NCBI GenBank assembly: GCA_022777455.1 | Contig: JALFGI010000066.1 | Span: 1-9,058 of the forward strand | Length of the DNA stretch: 9,058 bases | Source of the DNA: Clostridiales bacterium | Lineage (GTDB): Bacteria > Bacillota_A > Clostridia > Oscillospirales > Oscillospiraceae | Direction: 5' to 3' | In this document: piece by piece, positions 1 through 5,373 of the stretch | Position numbering within the stretch: position 1 is the first letter of the stretch | Layout: each line of letters starts with the position of its first letter | The notes under the pieces: generated by a model | What the model was told of the DNA's origin: nothing | What the model saw: only the letters and a program-made list of their open reading frames with translations | Database searches by the model: none | Made by a program: the position numbers and the translations under genes

Positions 1-174
1 GCCCCTCTTGGCTCTCCCTTTGGGAGAGCTGGCAGCCGTCAGGCTGACTGAGAGGGTACCGCAGTAAGGTAATGGCAAATGCATTGCCCTCTCAGTCTGC
101 CCCTAACGGGGCAGCCAGCTCCCCCATAGGGGGAGCCAAGGGGTGCGGCAATTCCGGTTCGCCAAATTACAATT
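1..174 (+). repeat. Palindromic multi-hairpin element, copy 1 (left end cut by window edge)
   Basis: First of five copies of one GC-rich element in this window. It reads hairpin GCTCTCCC/GGGAGAGC, a weaker CAGCC/GGCTG hairpin, the arm CTGAGAGGG, a short variable centre, the complementary arm CCCTCTCAG, hairpin CTGCCCC/GGGGCAG, hairpin GCTCCCCC/GGGGGAGC and then CCAAGGGG. The outer TTGGCTC pairs with GAGCCAA. The right terminal repeat, CGCCAAATTACAATT at 160-174, matches the ends of copy 2. The left terminal repeat would lie before base 1. The variable centre is shorter than in copies 2, 4 and 5. The element ends exactly where the queH stop codon begins. Confidence 0.85.
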
Positions 175-720
175 TTAAGGGATGATTTTATTTTTCTTCA
201 AATAGCGCTCCTCTTCGGAGAAGACGCAGCCGCAGTATTTCTGGATGTAGAAACCCAGCTCCCGGGCCCGCTCCTGGCCGGCGCGGAAATAGGGCCGGAA
301 GTCCCGGTACAGGAATTCCACTCCGTATTCCGCCGCTGCCCGCTCCGCAACTTCCTTCATCAGCTCGTGATTCTGATAGGGGCTGATGAACAGAGAAGAA
401 GTGAAGCTGTCGAAGCCCCCCTCTGCTGCCTGCCGGGCCGCCTCAAAAAGCCGGAACTCGTAGCATTTCACGCACCGGTGCTCAATGTCGTCGGCCACCG
501 CCCGGACGAAGGGGCGCAGACCGTAGTCGTTGCGCTCGATCAGGGGCAGCTCAATGGTCTGGGCGTACTCCCGCAGGCAGTTCCGCCGGGCCCGGTACTC
601 GGTGAAGGGGTGGATGTTGGGGTTGTACCAGAACCCGGTTACATCATAATGGTCCGCGCGCAATACGTCAATGCACTGATTGGCACAGGGCGCGCAGCAA
701 ATGTGCAGTAAAGTTTTCAT
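175..720 (-). CDS. queH: Epoxyqueuosine reductase QueH
   Basis: 181-residue QueH (DUF208) protein, which reduces epoxyqueuosine to queuosine in tRNA at wobble position 34; it is the non-cobalamin alternative to QueG. Visible family marks are HICCAPC at residues 6-12 (Cys8, Cys9, Cys12), PNIHP at 34-38, HRCVKC at 81-86 (Cys83, Cys86), FRPYF at 141-145 and YCGC at 162-165. In this family the conserved cysteines hold an iron-sulfur cluster next to a further iron. The Met at 720 was chosen because MKTLLHICCAPC is the usual N-terminus and GAGGG lies just upstream; an in-frame Met at 753 would add 11 non-conserved residues and run up to the repeat. It lies downstream of mtaB on the same strand and is probably cotranscribed across a 177-base gap filled by a repeat. 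The TAA stop touches the terminal repeat of copy 1. Confidence 0.93.
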   Translation of the reverse strand: MKTLLHICCAPCANQCIDVLRADHYDVTGFWYNPNIHPFTEYRARRNCLREYAQTIELPLIERNDYGLRPFVRAVADDIEHRCVKCYEFRLFEAARQAAEGGFDSFTSSLFISPYQNHELMKEVAERAAAEYGVEFLYRDFRPYFRAGQERARELGFYIQKYCGCVFSEEERYLKKNKIIP

Positions 721-754
721 ATGGATTCCCTCGTTTTTATGATCATTCCGCACC

Positions 755-905
755 CACTGTAGGGGAGGATCTTATCCTCCCGCGCAGTACCAGCTGCGAT
801 AAGGAATCGGGCCGGGCGAATTCGTACTACGCTAAACCATGGTGCCATTCAACTGAACACTCACGCACGTTACCTGGCGGGAGGCTGAGAGCCTCCCCTA
901 CAGTG
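755..905. repeat. Hairpin-ended inverted-repeat element between mtaB and queH
   Basis: A 151-base element with perfect 14-base terminal inverted repeats, CACTGTAGGGGAGG (755-768) and CCTCCCCTACAGTG (892-905). Each end is itself a hairpin: GGGAGGAT/ATCCTCCC at 763-781 on the left and GGGAGGCT/AGCCTCCC at 879-897 on the right. The roughly 95 bases between them show no open reading frame or other feature I recognise. It looks like a small non-autonomous (MITE-like) element. Its right end overlaps the last codons and stop of mtaB. A related right-hand hairpin occurs alone at 5090-5108. Confidence 0.8.
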
Positions 906-2190
906 ACTGGATGCTGCCCAGCACACCGTCTTTGAATACTTCCGTGATTGTTACATCCCGGATCTGGTTGTGGAGGTTCTCGCCCTTGGTGTAAACCTGC
1001 ACATAATTGGGGGCGTGGCCGGTGAAGTAGCCCCCCTCCATGTCCTCGAACAGGACGCTTTGGGTGGTACCAATGAGATTTTCCCGGTATTCGCGGCGCA
1101 TTTCCTCCGCTACCGCGATGGCCTCCCGGCTGCGCTCCTCTTTAACAGCGTTGGGAAGCTGGCCGGGCATCTCCGCCGCCGGGGTGCCGGGGCGGCGGGA
1201 ATAGGGGAAGATGTGCATGTCCGCGAAGGCGCATTTTTTGATGAAATCCAGGCTCTGCCGGAATTCCTCCTCCGTCTCCCCGGGGAAGGCCACGATCATG
1301 TCCGTGGTGATGGCGCAGCCGGGGAAAAATTCCCGCAGCAGGCAGATGCTTTCATAATACCGTGCGGTGTCGTATTTCCGTTTCATCCGCTGCAAAACCG
1401 CATCACAGCCGGACTGCATACTCAGGTGGAAATGGGGGCAGAGGTTCGGGTATTTCACCAGTTCCCGGCAGAATTCCTCTGTGATGACTCTGGGCTCCAG
1501 GCTTCCCAGCCGAATCCGCTGCTCCGGCACCGCCCGGCAGATGGCGGATATCAGCTGCCACAATGGGGGCCTGCCGGGCAGATCCTTCCCCCAGCCCGCG
1601 ATCTCGATGCCGGTGATCACGATCTCCCGGTACCCCCGCTTTGCCAGATCCTTTGCCTGCTCCACCGCCAGCTCCAGGGGAGCCGAACGGATGGGACCCC
1701 GGGTGTAGGGGATGATGCAATAGGTGCAGAAATTCACGCAGCCGTCCTGGACCTTCAGCATGGCCCGGGTGCGCTCCTCCAGCCCCCCGGCGGGGAGAAT
1801 TTCAAATTCCCGGCGGTGCAGGGCATCGTCCAGGGTCTGATGGTATTCGTGTTCTGCGGCCGCCGACAGAAGATCGTCCAGGAACTGCTTCCGGTTTCCG
1901 CTGCCGCCGATCACATCTACCCCCAGCGCCTTCACCGTGTCTGCGGCGTGCTGGGTGTAGCAGCCGCACACGGCGAGGATGGCTTGGGGGTTCTGCTTCC
2001 GGCACCGGCGGATGACGGCCCGGTTCTTTTTGTCCGCCACAGCAGTGACGGAGCAGGTGTTCACCACGTAGCAGTCGCAGCTTTCCTCAAAGGAGCCGAT
2101 GCTGTGGCCCATGTCCAGCAGCAGTCGCTCCATGGCCTGGGTTTCATATTGGTTGGTTTTGCAGCCCAGGGTATAAAATGCAATTTTCAT
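898..2190 (-). CDS. mtaB: tRNA (N6-threonylcarbamoyladenosine(37)-C2)-methylthiotransferase MtaB
   Basis: 430-residue radical-SAM methylthiotransferase that converts t6A to ms2t6A at position 37 of ANN-decoding tRNAs. The N-terminal UPF0004 domain (about 1-120) begins MKIAFYTLGCKTNQYE and carries the cluster cysteines Cys10, Cys46 and Cys77 (GCYTQ), with an extra Cys75 beside it. The radical-SAM motif CxxxCxxC is Cys151, Cys155 and Cys158, in DGCVNFCTYCIIPYTRG. The C-terminal TRAM domain runs from about 373 to 430. GCKTNQYE and CIIPYTRG favour MtaB over MiaB or RimO. The frame is open for 206 more codons upstream, but those residues are unlike the family and cross a promoter, so the Met at 2190 was chosen; its ribosome site is weak (GGCGG about 12 bases upstream). 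The last Ser-Leu-stop codons lie in the repeat at 755-905. Confidence 0.95.
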   Translation of the reverse strand: MKIAFYTLGCKTNQYETQAMERLLLDMGHSIGSFEESCDCYVVNTCSVTAVADKKNRAVIRRCRKQNPQAILAVCGCYTQHAADTVKALGVDVIGGSGNRKQFLDDLLSAAAEHEYHQTLDDALHRREFEILPAGGLEERTRAMLKVQDGCVNFCTYCIIPYTRGPIRSAPLELAVEQAKDLAKRGYREIVITGIEIAGWGKDLPGRPPLWQLISAICRAVPEQRIRLGSLEPRVITEEFCRELVKYPNLCPHFHLSMQSGCDAVLQRMKRKYDTARYYESICLLREFFPGCAITTDMIVAFPGETEEEFRQSLDFIKKCAFADMHIFPYSRRPGTPAAEMPGQLPNAVKEERSREAIAVAEEMRREYRENLIGTTQSVLFEDMEGGYFTGHAPNYVQVYTKGENLHNQIRDVTITEVFKDGVLGSIQSL

Positions 2191-2249
2191 ATTTGTAATA
2201 ACCGCCAATTTTTGATCGTAAACATTGTAGGAATCGTCCAAAGCCACAA

Positions 2250-2277
2250 TTGCGTTTTTCGCAATATTTGATATAAT
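2250..2277 (+). promoter_or_regulatory. Extended -10 promoter for the HPr-like gene
   Basis: TATAAT at 2272-2277 is preceded by TG at 2269-2270 with one base between, giving an extended -10 box. The -35 region is poor (TTGCGT at 2250-2255, 16-base spacing). The predicted RNA start is near 2284, about 60 bases before the HPr-like gene. The -35 region lies in an inverted repeat, ATTGCG/CGCAAT (2249-2265), and TTCGCAAT recurs at 2294-2301, which could be an operator. Confidence 0.55.
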
Positions 2278-2310
2278 ACAGCCAATGGGAAATTTCGCAA
2301 TTCCACGCCC

Positions 2311-2339
2311 ATTATACACGAAACAGAAAGGTTTGTACA
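2311..2339 (-). promoter_or_regulatory. Promoter for mtaB (-queH)
   Basis: Read on the minus strand, TGTACA (2334-2339) as -35 and a perfect TATAAT (2311-2316) as -10 are separated by 17 bases. The predicted start is near 2304, leaving a leader of about 115 bases before mtaB. The leader crosses the facing promoter of the HPr-like gene. Confidence 0.55.
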
Positions 2340-2346
2340 GCGCCAG

Positions 2347-2589
2347 ATGGAAAATGGAAAAGAATTTATGATACGTCTTGGCTCTGTCCGGGATGTGGAG
2401 GACTTCGTCAGAATCTCCACCGAGCAGCCCTATCCCGTTTTTTTGGACGACGGCAACCAGCAGGTGAACGGCAAGAGCTTCATGGAAATGTTCTGCCTGA
2501 CCCTCACCAGGCCCCTGCGGGTGACGCTGCTGTGCAGCGAAGACCAGTTCCAGGACTTCCTGTCCCAAACCACCCATTTCCAAGTTTGA
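2347..2589 (+). CDS. HPr-like (PTS HPr family) small protein without the active-site histidine
   Basis: 80-residue protein resembling the small HPr-like proteins of Clostridia. The stretch VNGKSFMEMFCLTL aligns with the HPr region around regulatory Ser46 (VNxKSxMxxxxL), and the opening IRLGSVRDVEDFV fits the first strand and helix. The His15 site (GxHARP) of a true phosphocarrier is absent; this region reads STEQPYPVFLDD. It is therefore unlikely to pass phosphate in the sugar phosphotransferase chain, and a regulatory or Crh-like role is only inference. A second in-frame Met at 2368 (MIRLGSV) would give 73 residues, fits homologue starts better and has GGAAAAG upstream, so the true start is uncertain. 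The gene is monocistronic: it has its own promoter and a strong terminator 9 bases after the stop, and is divergent from mtaB. Confidence 0.8.
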   Translation: MENGKEFMIRLGSVRDVEDFVRISTEQPYPVFLDDGNQQVNGKSFMEMFCLTLTRPLRVTLLCSEDQFQDFLSQTTHFQV

Positions 2590-2597
2590 TTTATCCG

Positions 2598-2626
2598 CTC
2601 CCAGGGAAATTCCCTGGGAGTTTTTT
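2598..2626 (+). terminator. Rho-independent terminator of the HPr-like gene
   Basis: Perfect 10-base-pair stem CTCCCAGGGA/TCCCTGGGAG with an AAT loop, followed directly by six T residues (2621-2626). It starts 9 bases after the TGA stop of the HPr-like gene. Confidence 0.92.
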
Positions 2627-2709
2627 GTATGTTTATGCAAAAATGAACGCCAACGCACCGTGCAATGATTGCGGCGGCGCGGGACGGCACACAGGCCGTT
2701 CCCTGGGAA

Positions 2710-2931
2710 ATAAATTGTAATTTGGCGTACCGGAGAACCGACGCACCACTTGGCTCCCCCTCTGGGGGAGCTGGCTGCCCCGTAAGGGGCAGACTGAGAG
2801 GGCAACACGCAGCATATTAAGATGGTATTTCCTTCTCTGCGGCACCCTCTCAGTCAGCCTGTCGGCTGCCAGCTCTCCCAAAGGGAGAGCCAAGGGGTGC
2901 TGCCGTATCTGCCCGCCAAATTACAATTTAT
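2710..2931 (-). repeat. Palindromic multi-hairpin element, copy 2 (best-preserved ends)
   Basis: A 222-base copy in reverse orientation relative to copy 1. It has perfect 18-base terminal inverted repeats, ATAAATTGTAATTTGGCG at 2710-2727 and its complement at 2914-2931. Inside are GCTCCCCC/GGGGGAGC, CTGCCCC/GGGGCAG, the long-range arm CTGAGAGGG with CCCTCTCAG around a centre of about 40 bases, CAGCC/GGCTG, and GCTCTCCC/GGGAGAGC. It lies between the terminator of the HPr-like gene and the rpsR terminator, so between convergent transcription units. Between 2627 and 2709 I see only an imperfect GGGACGGC/GCCGTTCCC hairpin and no gene. Confidence 0.88.
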
Positions 2932-2978
2932 CGAAGGGCTGAGCAAAACCAAAACCGATTAGCACATTTTTCAATAGA

Positions 2979-3014
2979 CAAAAACACCCCGAAACGTTTT
3001 CCGTTTCGGGGTGT
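2979..3014 (-). terminator. Rho-independent terminator of the rpsF-ssb-rpsR operon
   Basis: A 13-base-pair stem (2984-2996 with 3002-3014, ACACCCCGAAACG/CGTTTCGGGGTGT) with a 5-base loop. On the minus strand it is followed by a short T run (2980-2984 on the plus strand is AAAAA). It begins 13 bases after the rpsR stop. Confidence 0.92.
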
Positions 3015-3027
3015 ATTCAGATCAGAA

Positions 3028-3264
3028 TCAGTCAGTGACGTAGGGCAGCAGGGCGATCTGACGGGCGCGCTTGATGGCGGTGGTCAGGTCACGCTGATGG
3101 GCGGCGCAGGTACCGGTGGTACGGCGGGGCAGAATCTTGCCGCGCTCGGACAGGTAACGGCGGAGCTTCGCGGTGTCCTTATAATCAATGCTGGTCACTT
3201 TATCCACGCAGAATGCGCAAACCTTCTTGCGCTTGCGGGGACGCATACGCTGTTCGTTAGCCAT
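3028..3264 (-). CDS. rpsR: 30S ribosomal protein bS18
   Basis: 78-residue bS18, a small-subunit platform protein that pairs with bS6 on 16S rRNA. The basic N-terminus RMRPRKRKK, the CAFC pair at residues 16-19 (the zinc-ribbon-type cysteines of C+ forms), IDYKD and the core [15 protein letters not shown] with [11 protein letters not shown] are all typical, and the length is normal. AAGGAGG stands 7 bases upstream of the ATG. It is the last gene of rpsF-ssb-rpsR, 39 bases after ssb, and is followed by a strong terminator. The rplI gene that sometimes follows in other bacteria is not here. Confidence 0.97.
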   Translation of the reverse strand: MANEQRMRPRKRKKVCAFCVDKVTSIDYKDTAKLRRYLSERGKILPRRTTGTCAAHQRDLTTAIKRARQIALLPYVTD

Positions 3265-3303
3265 GGAATAACCTCCTTCGTAAATATCTTGTTGAAAAGT
3301 TCT

Positions 3304-3813
3304 TTAGAAGGGCAGCTGAGCGTCATCGTCCTCCAGCATCGCGAAATCGGATGCGGGGGCGCTGGGTGCGGAATAGCCGCCGTAGCTGGGGGCCGCAGGG
3401 GCCTGGGCGCCGTAGCCGCCATAACTAGGGGCGGGAGCGCTGCCGTAGCCGGGCGCGGGGGCGTTGTAGCCGCCGGTGTGCTGTTCCGTCCGCTTGCTTT
3501 CGCCGAAGTAGACATTGTCTGCCACGACTTCCGCAGTGCGGCGCTTGTTGCCGTCCTTATCGGTCCAGCTGCGGATCTGCAGCCGGCCGGACACCACCGC
3601 CATGCTTCCCTTGGTGAAGTACTTGGAGACGAACTCTCCGGTCTGACGCCAAGCGACGCAGTCGATGAAGTCGGTTTCCCGTTCGCCGTTCTCGTTCTTG
3701 CCGAAGTCGCGGTCGACTGCGACGGTGAAGCTGGTGACGGCGATGCCGCTGCCGGTACGGCGCAGCTCGGGATCACGGGTCAGGCGGCCCATGATAACAA
3801 TGTGGTTGAGCAT
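3304..3813 (-). CDS. ssb: Single-stranded DNA-binding protein
   Basis: 169-residue SSB that coats single-stranded DNA in replication, recombination and repair, acting as a homotetramer. The OB fold spans about residues 1-107, starting MLNHIVIMGRLTRDPELR, with DFIDCVAWRQTGEFVSKYFTKG and VVSGRLQIRSW typical of the family. A low-complexity linker rich in Gly, Tyr, Ala and Pro (about 113-153, with repeated SYGGY and PAPGYG units) leads to the acidic tail DDDAQLPF, the tip that recruits partner enzymes. The start lies 6 bases after the rpsF stop, and its ribosome site (GGAGGAG) is formed by the final Glu-Glu codons of rpsF, so translation of the two is probably coupled. Its place between rpsF and rpsR is the classic Firmicute arrangement. 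Confidence 0.97.
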   Translation of the reverse strand: MLNHIVIMGRLTRDPELRRTGSGIAVTSFTVAVDRDFGKNENGERETDFIDCVAWRQTGEFVSKYFTKGSMAVVSGRLQIRSWTDKDGNKRRTAEVVADNVYFGESKRTEQHTGGYNAPAPGYGSAPAPSYGGYGAQAPAAPSYGGYSAPSAPASDFAMLEDDDAQLPF

Positions 3814-3819
3814 TTCGGA

Positions 3820-4116
3820 TTACTCCTCCACAGCGGTGGTCAGGCAGCGCAGGACGCCTTCGGTGATCTTCATCACACGCTCCAGCTCTGCGGGGAACTC
3901 GGGCTTGACTTCCATGTTCATCAGAACGTAGTAGCCCTCGGCCAGGTCGTTGATGGGGTATGCAAGACGACGCTTGCCCCACTCATCGATGCTGGACAGA
4001 GTACCCTCCGCCTCCACCATTGCCTTGAACTTTTCCACAAGTGCTGCGATGCCCTCTTCGCCCTGAGCGGGGTCGATGATGTAGAGCACCTCATACTTAC
4101 CGGTGATCTTAGCCAT
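3820..4116 (-). CDS. rpsF: 30S ribosomal protein bS6
   Basis: 98-residue bS6, which binds bS18 and helps fold the central domain of 16S rRNA. YEVLYIIDPAQGEEG, the WGKRRLAYPIND motif at about 45-56 and GYYVLMNMEVKPE are standard bS6 features. The Met at 4116 (MAKITGKYEV) was chosen because AAAGGAGG stands upstream at good spacing and this is the normal N-terminus; the frame stays open 54 codons further but crosses the promoter. It is the first gene of rpsF-ssb-rpsR, with a leader of about 70 bases. Confidence 0.97.
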   Translation of the reverse strand: MAKITGKYEVLYIIDPAQGEEGIAALVEKFKAMVEAEGTLSSIDEWGKRRLAYPINDLAEGYYVLMNMEVKPEFPAELERVMKITEGVLRCLTTAVEE

Positions 4117-4188
4117 GTTGATTGCACCTCCTTTTGGACTTTTGGCCCACGGCCATACCGTGAGCAAGGATTGTCCGCATTTGCAGAC
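4117..4188 (-). promoter_or_regulatory. Structured rpsF leader, candidate bS6:bS18 autoregulatory site
   Basis: The predicted 5' untranslated RNA of the operon starts almost directly with hairpin GUCUGC-AAAU-GCGGAC (4188-4173, one U-G pair). Hairpin CACGGUAUGGCCGUG (4162-4148) follows, then a single-stranded stretch and the ribosome site. In several phyla the bS6:bS18 dimer binds its own rpsF leader to repress translation. I could not confirm the conserved CCG-containing binding motif, so the hairpins are seen but the function is inferred. Confidence 0.45.
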
Positions 4189-4194
4189 CATAGT

Positions 4195-4223
4195 ATGATA
4201 CAGTATTCCGGTCAATTTGTCAA
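4195..4223 (-). promoter_or_regulatory. Promoter of the rpsF-ssb-rpsR operon
   Basis: On the minus strand a perfect TTGACA (4218-4223) and TATCAT (4195-4200, five of six consensus bases) are spaced 17 bases apart, as for the main vegetative sigma factor. The predicted RNA start is near 4188. Confidence 0.85.
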
Positions 4224-4292
4224 GAAATATTTCCGCATTTTTCCCGGTAAGGCAATTTCCCGGGGGCGAACCGGGCAATCCATTCTTGTCCC

Positions 4293-4321
4293 TTGACCTG
4301 GTGGAGAAACTATACTATTAT
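4293..4321 (+). promoter_or_regulatory. Plus-strand promoter upstream of repeat copy 3 and the VOC gene
   Basis: TTGACC (4293-4298) and TATTAT (4316-4321) are spaced 17 bases apart, each matching five of six consensus bases. The predicted start is near 4328. The next plus-strand gene starts at 4636, so its leader would be about 300 bases and would contain all of repeat copy 3. No better promoter was seen between the repeat and the gene. Confidence 0.6.
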
Positions 4322-4360
4322 ATGCTTATCGACTGTTACTCAACAAAAGCAGAACTTAGT

Positions 4361-4546
4361 GGACAAATTCGACCACCCCTTGGCTCTCCCTTTGGGAGAG
4401 CTGGCAGCCGTCAGGCTGACTGAGAGGGTACCGCAGTCGGGTCTGGAGGCAGAAAACCCTCTCAGTCTGCCCCTAACGGGGCATCCAGCTCTCCCAGAGG
4501 GAGAGCCAAGGGGTGCGCCGGTACCGGTATGCGAAAGAACAATTTA
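4361..4546 (+). repeat. Palindromic multi-hairpin element, copy 3 (diverged ends)
   Basis: Same orientation and core as copy 1: GCTCTCCC/GGGAGAGC, the CTGAGAGGG and CCCTCTCAG arms, GGGGC hairpin and GCTCTCCC/GGGAGAGC again on the right. The right hairpin here has CTCTCCCAGAGGGAGAG rather than the C-only version of copy 1, and the variable centre is short (about 30 bases). The right end GCGAAAGAACAATTTA (4531-4546) is a decayed form of the terminal repeat; the left end near 4361 is hardly recognisable. It is probably an older copy. Confidence 0.78.
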
Positions 4547-4635
4547 CTACACCAGCGGAGTAAAGCCGATCAGCACATACAATTATTACATAACAAAATC
4601 TGCCCGGAAGGGCAATGAACAAAGGAGTTATCAAG

Positions 4636-4986
4636 ATGGAAAACAAATTTGAATTGCTCCATGTGGGCATCAAGACCGACGATCCCGTGAAGGCCGAGGA
4701 AACCGCCAAGCTGCTGGCCATGATGTTCAACCTGGAGGTGAAGATGGGCAACAGCTCCAATTTCGCCGGCAAGTACTTCGAGTGCATGAAGAAGGAAAAT
4801 TCCCCCGGCACCAACGGCCACATCGCCATGGCCACCGCGGACGTGGACGCCGCCAAGGCCGAGCTGGAAGCCAAGGGCTTCTCCTTCCGCCCCGAGACCG
4901 CTTCCTACAATGAGGACGGCTCCCTGAAGAATATCTACCTGGCCGGAGAATTCGCCGGCTTCGCCTTCCACGTGATGAAGAAGTAA
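4636..4986 (+). CDS. Stand-alone VOC-fold protein resembling the C-terminal domain of clostridial KDPG aldolases
   Basis: 116-residue vicinal-oxygen-chelate (glyoxalase/bleomycin-resistance) fold protein. It starts KFELLHVGI (His9), continues with MGNSSNF (37-43), GHIAMAT (61-67, His62), a helix ADVDAAKAELEAKGFSF and GFAFHVMKK (His112). This order, especially ELLHVGI, GNSS and a final GFAxH, resembles the domain fused to the C-terminus of some clostridial 2-keto-3-deoxy-6-phosphogluconate aldolases; here it stands alone with no aldolase nearby. That match is from memory and the substrate is unknown. The Met at 4636 is preferred over the one at 4615 because AAAGGAG lies 8 bases before it. The gene is monocistronic and ends in a terminator. 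Confidence 0.85.
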   Translation: MENKFELLHVGIKTDDPVKAEETAKLLAMMFNLEVKMGNSSNFAGKYFECMKKENSPGTNGHIAMATADVDAAKAELEAKGFSFRPETASYNEDGSLKNIYLAGEFAGFAFHVMKK

Positions 4987-5001
4987 TGATCCCAATCAAA
5001 G

Positions 5002-5038
5002 ACGCCCCCCGGTTCCAAAAGCCGGAGGGCGTTGTTTT
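5002..5038 (+). terminator. Rho-independent terminator of the VOC gene
   Basis: An 11-base-pair stem with one mismatch (ACGCCCCCCGG at 5002-5012 with CCGGAGGGCGT at 5022-5032), a 9-base loop, then TGTTTT. It begins 15 bases after the stop codon. Confidence 0.85.
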
Positions 5039-5052
5039 GTGCTGCCGAATGG

Positions 5053-5110
5053 CGCGATGGCTTCCCCTACGGTCGTATCGGAACCGCGCGGGAGGCTGAC
5101 AGCCTCCCCT
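5053..5110. repeat. Solo hairpin module related to the 755-905 element
   Basis: GGGAGGCT/AGCCTCCC with loop GAC (5090-5108), followed by CTACT, nearly repeats the right end of the element at 755-905 (GGGAGGCTGAGAGCCTCCC then CTACAG). On the left, CTTCCCCTAC at 5061-5070 may be a decayed mate. The module runs directly into the AT-rich element that follows. Confidence 0.55.
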
Positions 5111-5336
5111 ACTAGTCTGTAACACTTAAAAAGTGATGTTTGGTAAGATATGAGATACAAGATATAAGATATCCCAACCGGAAACCAGTTCATTCTATTG
5201 AAATCTACAATACAGGAGCTAAACATAGGTCCTATCATGATTTGGTTATGACACCGGAAAAATATCTTATATCTCGTATCTTATATCTTATATCTCTTCG
5301 AACAACAATTTTTAAATGTTACACCCTACTACAGTG
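5109..5336. repeat. AT-rich inverted-repeat (MITE-like) element with AGATAT iterations
   Basis: About 228 bases with imperfect long inverted arms. The left arm reads CTACTAG, TGTAACACTTAAAAA, then short AAGATAT/GAGATAC/AAGATATAAG units (5144-5172). The right arm mirrors this: ATCTTATATCTCGTATC units (5263-5297), CAATTTTTAAATGTTACA and CTACTACAGTGG. The centre (about 5180-5250) shows no gene. It separates the convergent VOC and permease genes. Its outer ends match the extended ends of repeat copy 5, although the interiors differ completely. Confidence 0.75.
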
Positions 5337-5373
5337 GTTGAGGAGGGAGCCTGGACGGAAATTCATCCAACAA

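Noticed and set aside
970..2271. A 433-residue plus-strand open frame opposite mtaB
   Set aside because: It mirrors the clearly conserved mtaB coding sequence, and its translation has no recognisable domain. Long antisense frames are expected with GC-rich third positions.
2191..2808. A 206-residue N-terminal extension of MtaB
   Set aside because: It would cross the mtaB promoter, the HPr-like gene, its terminator and part of repeat copy 2, and the sequence is unlike any MtaB.
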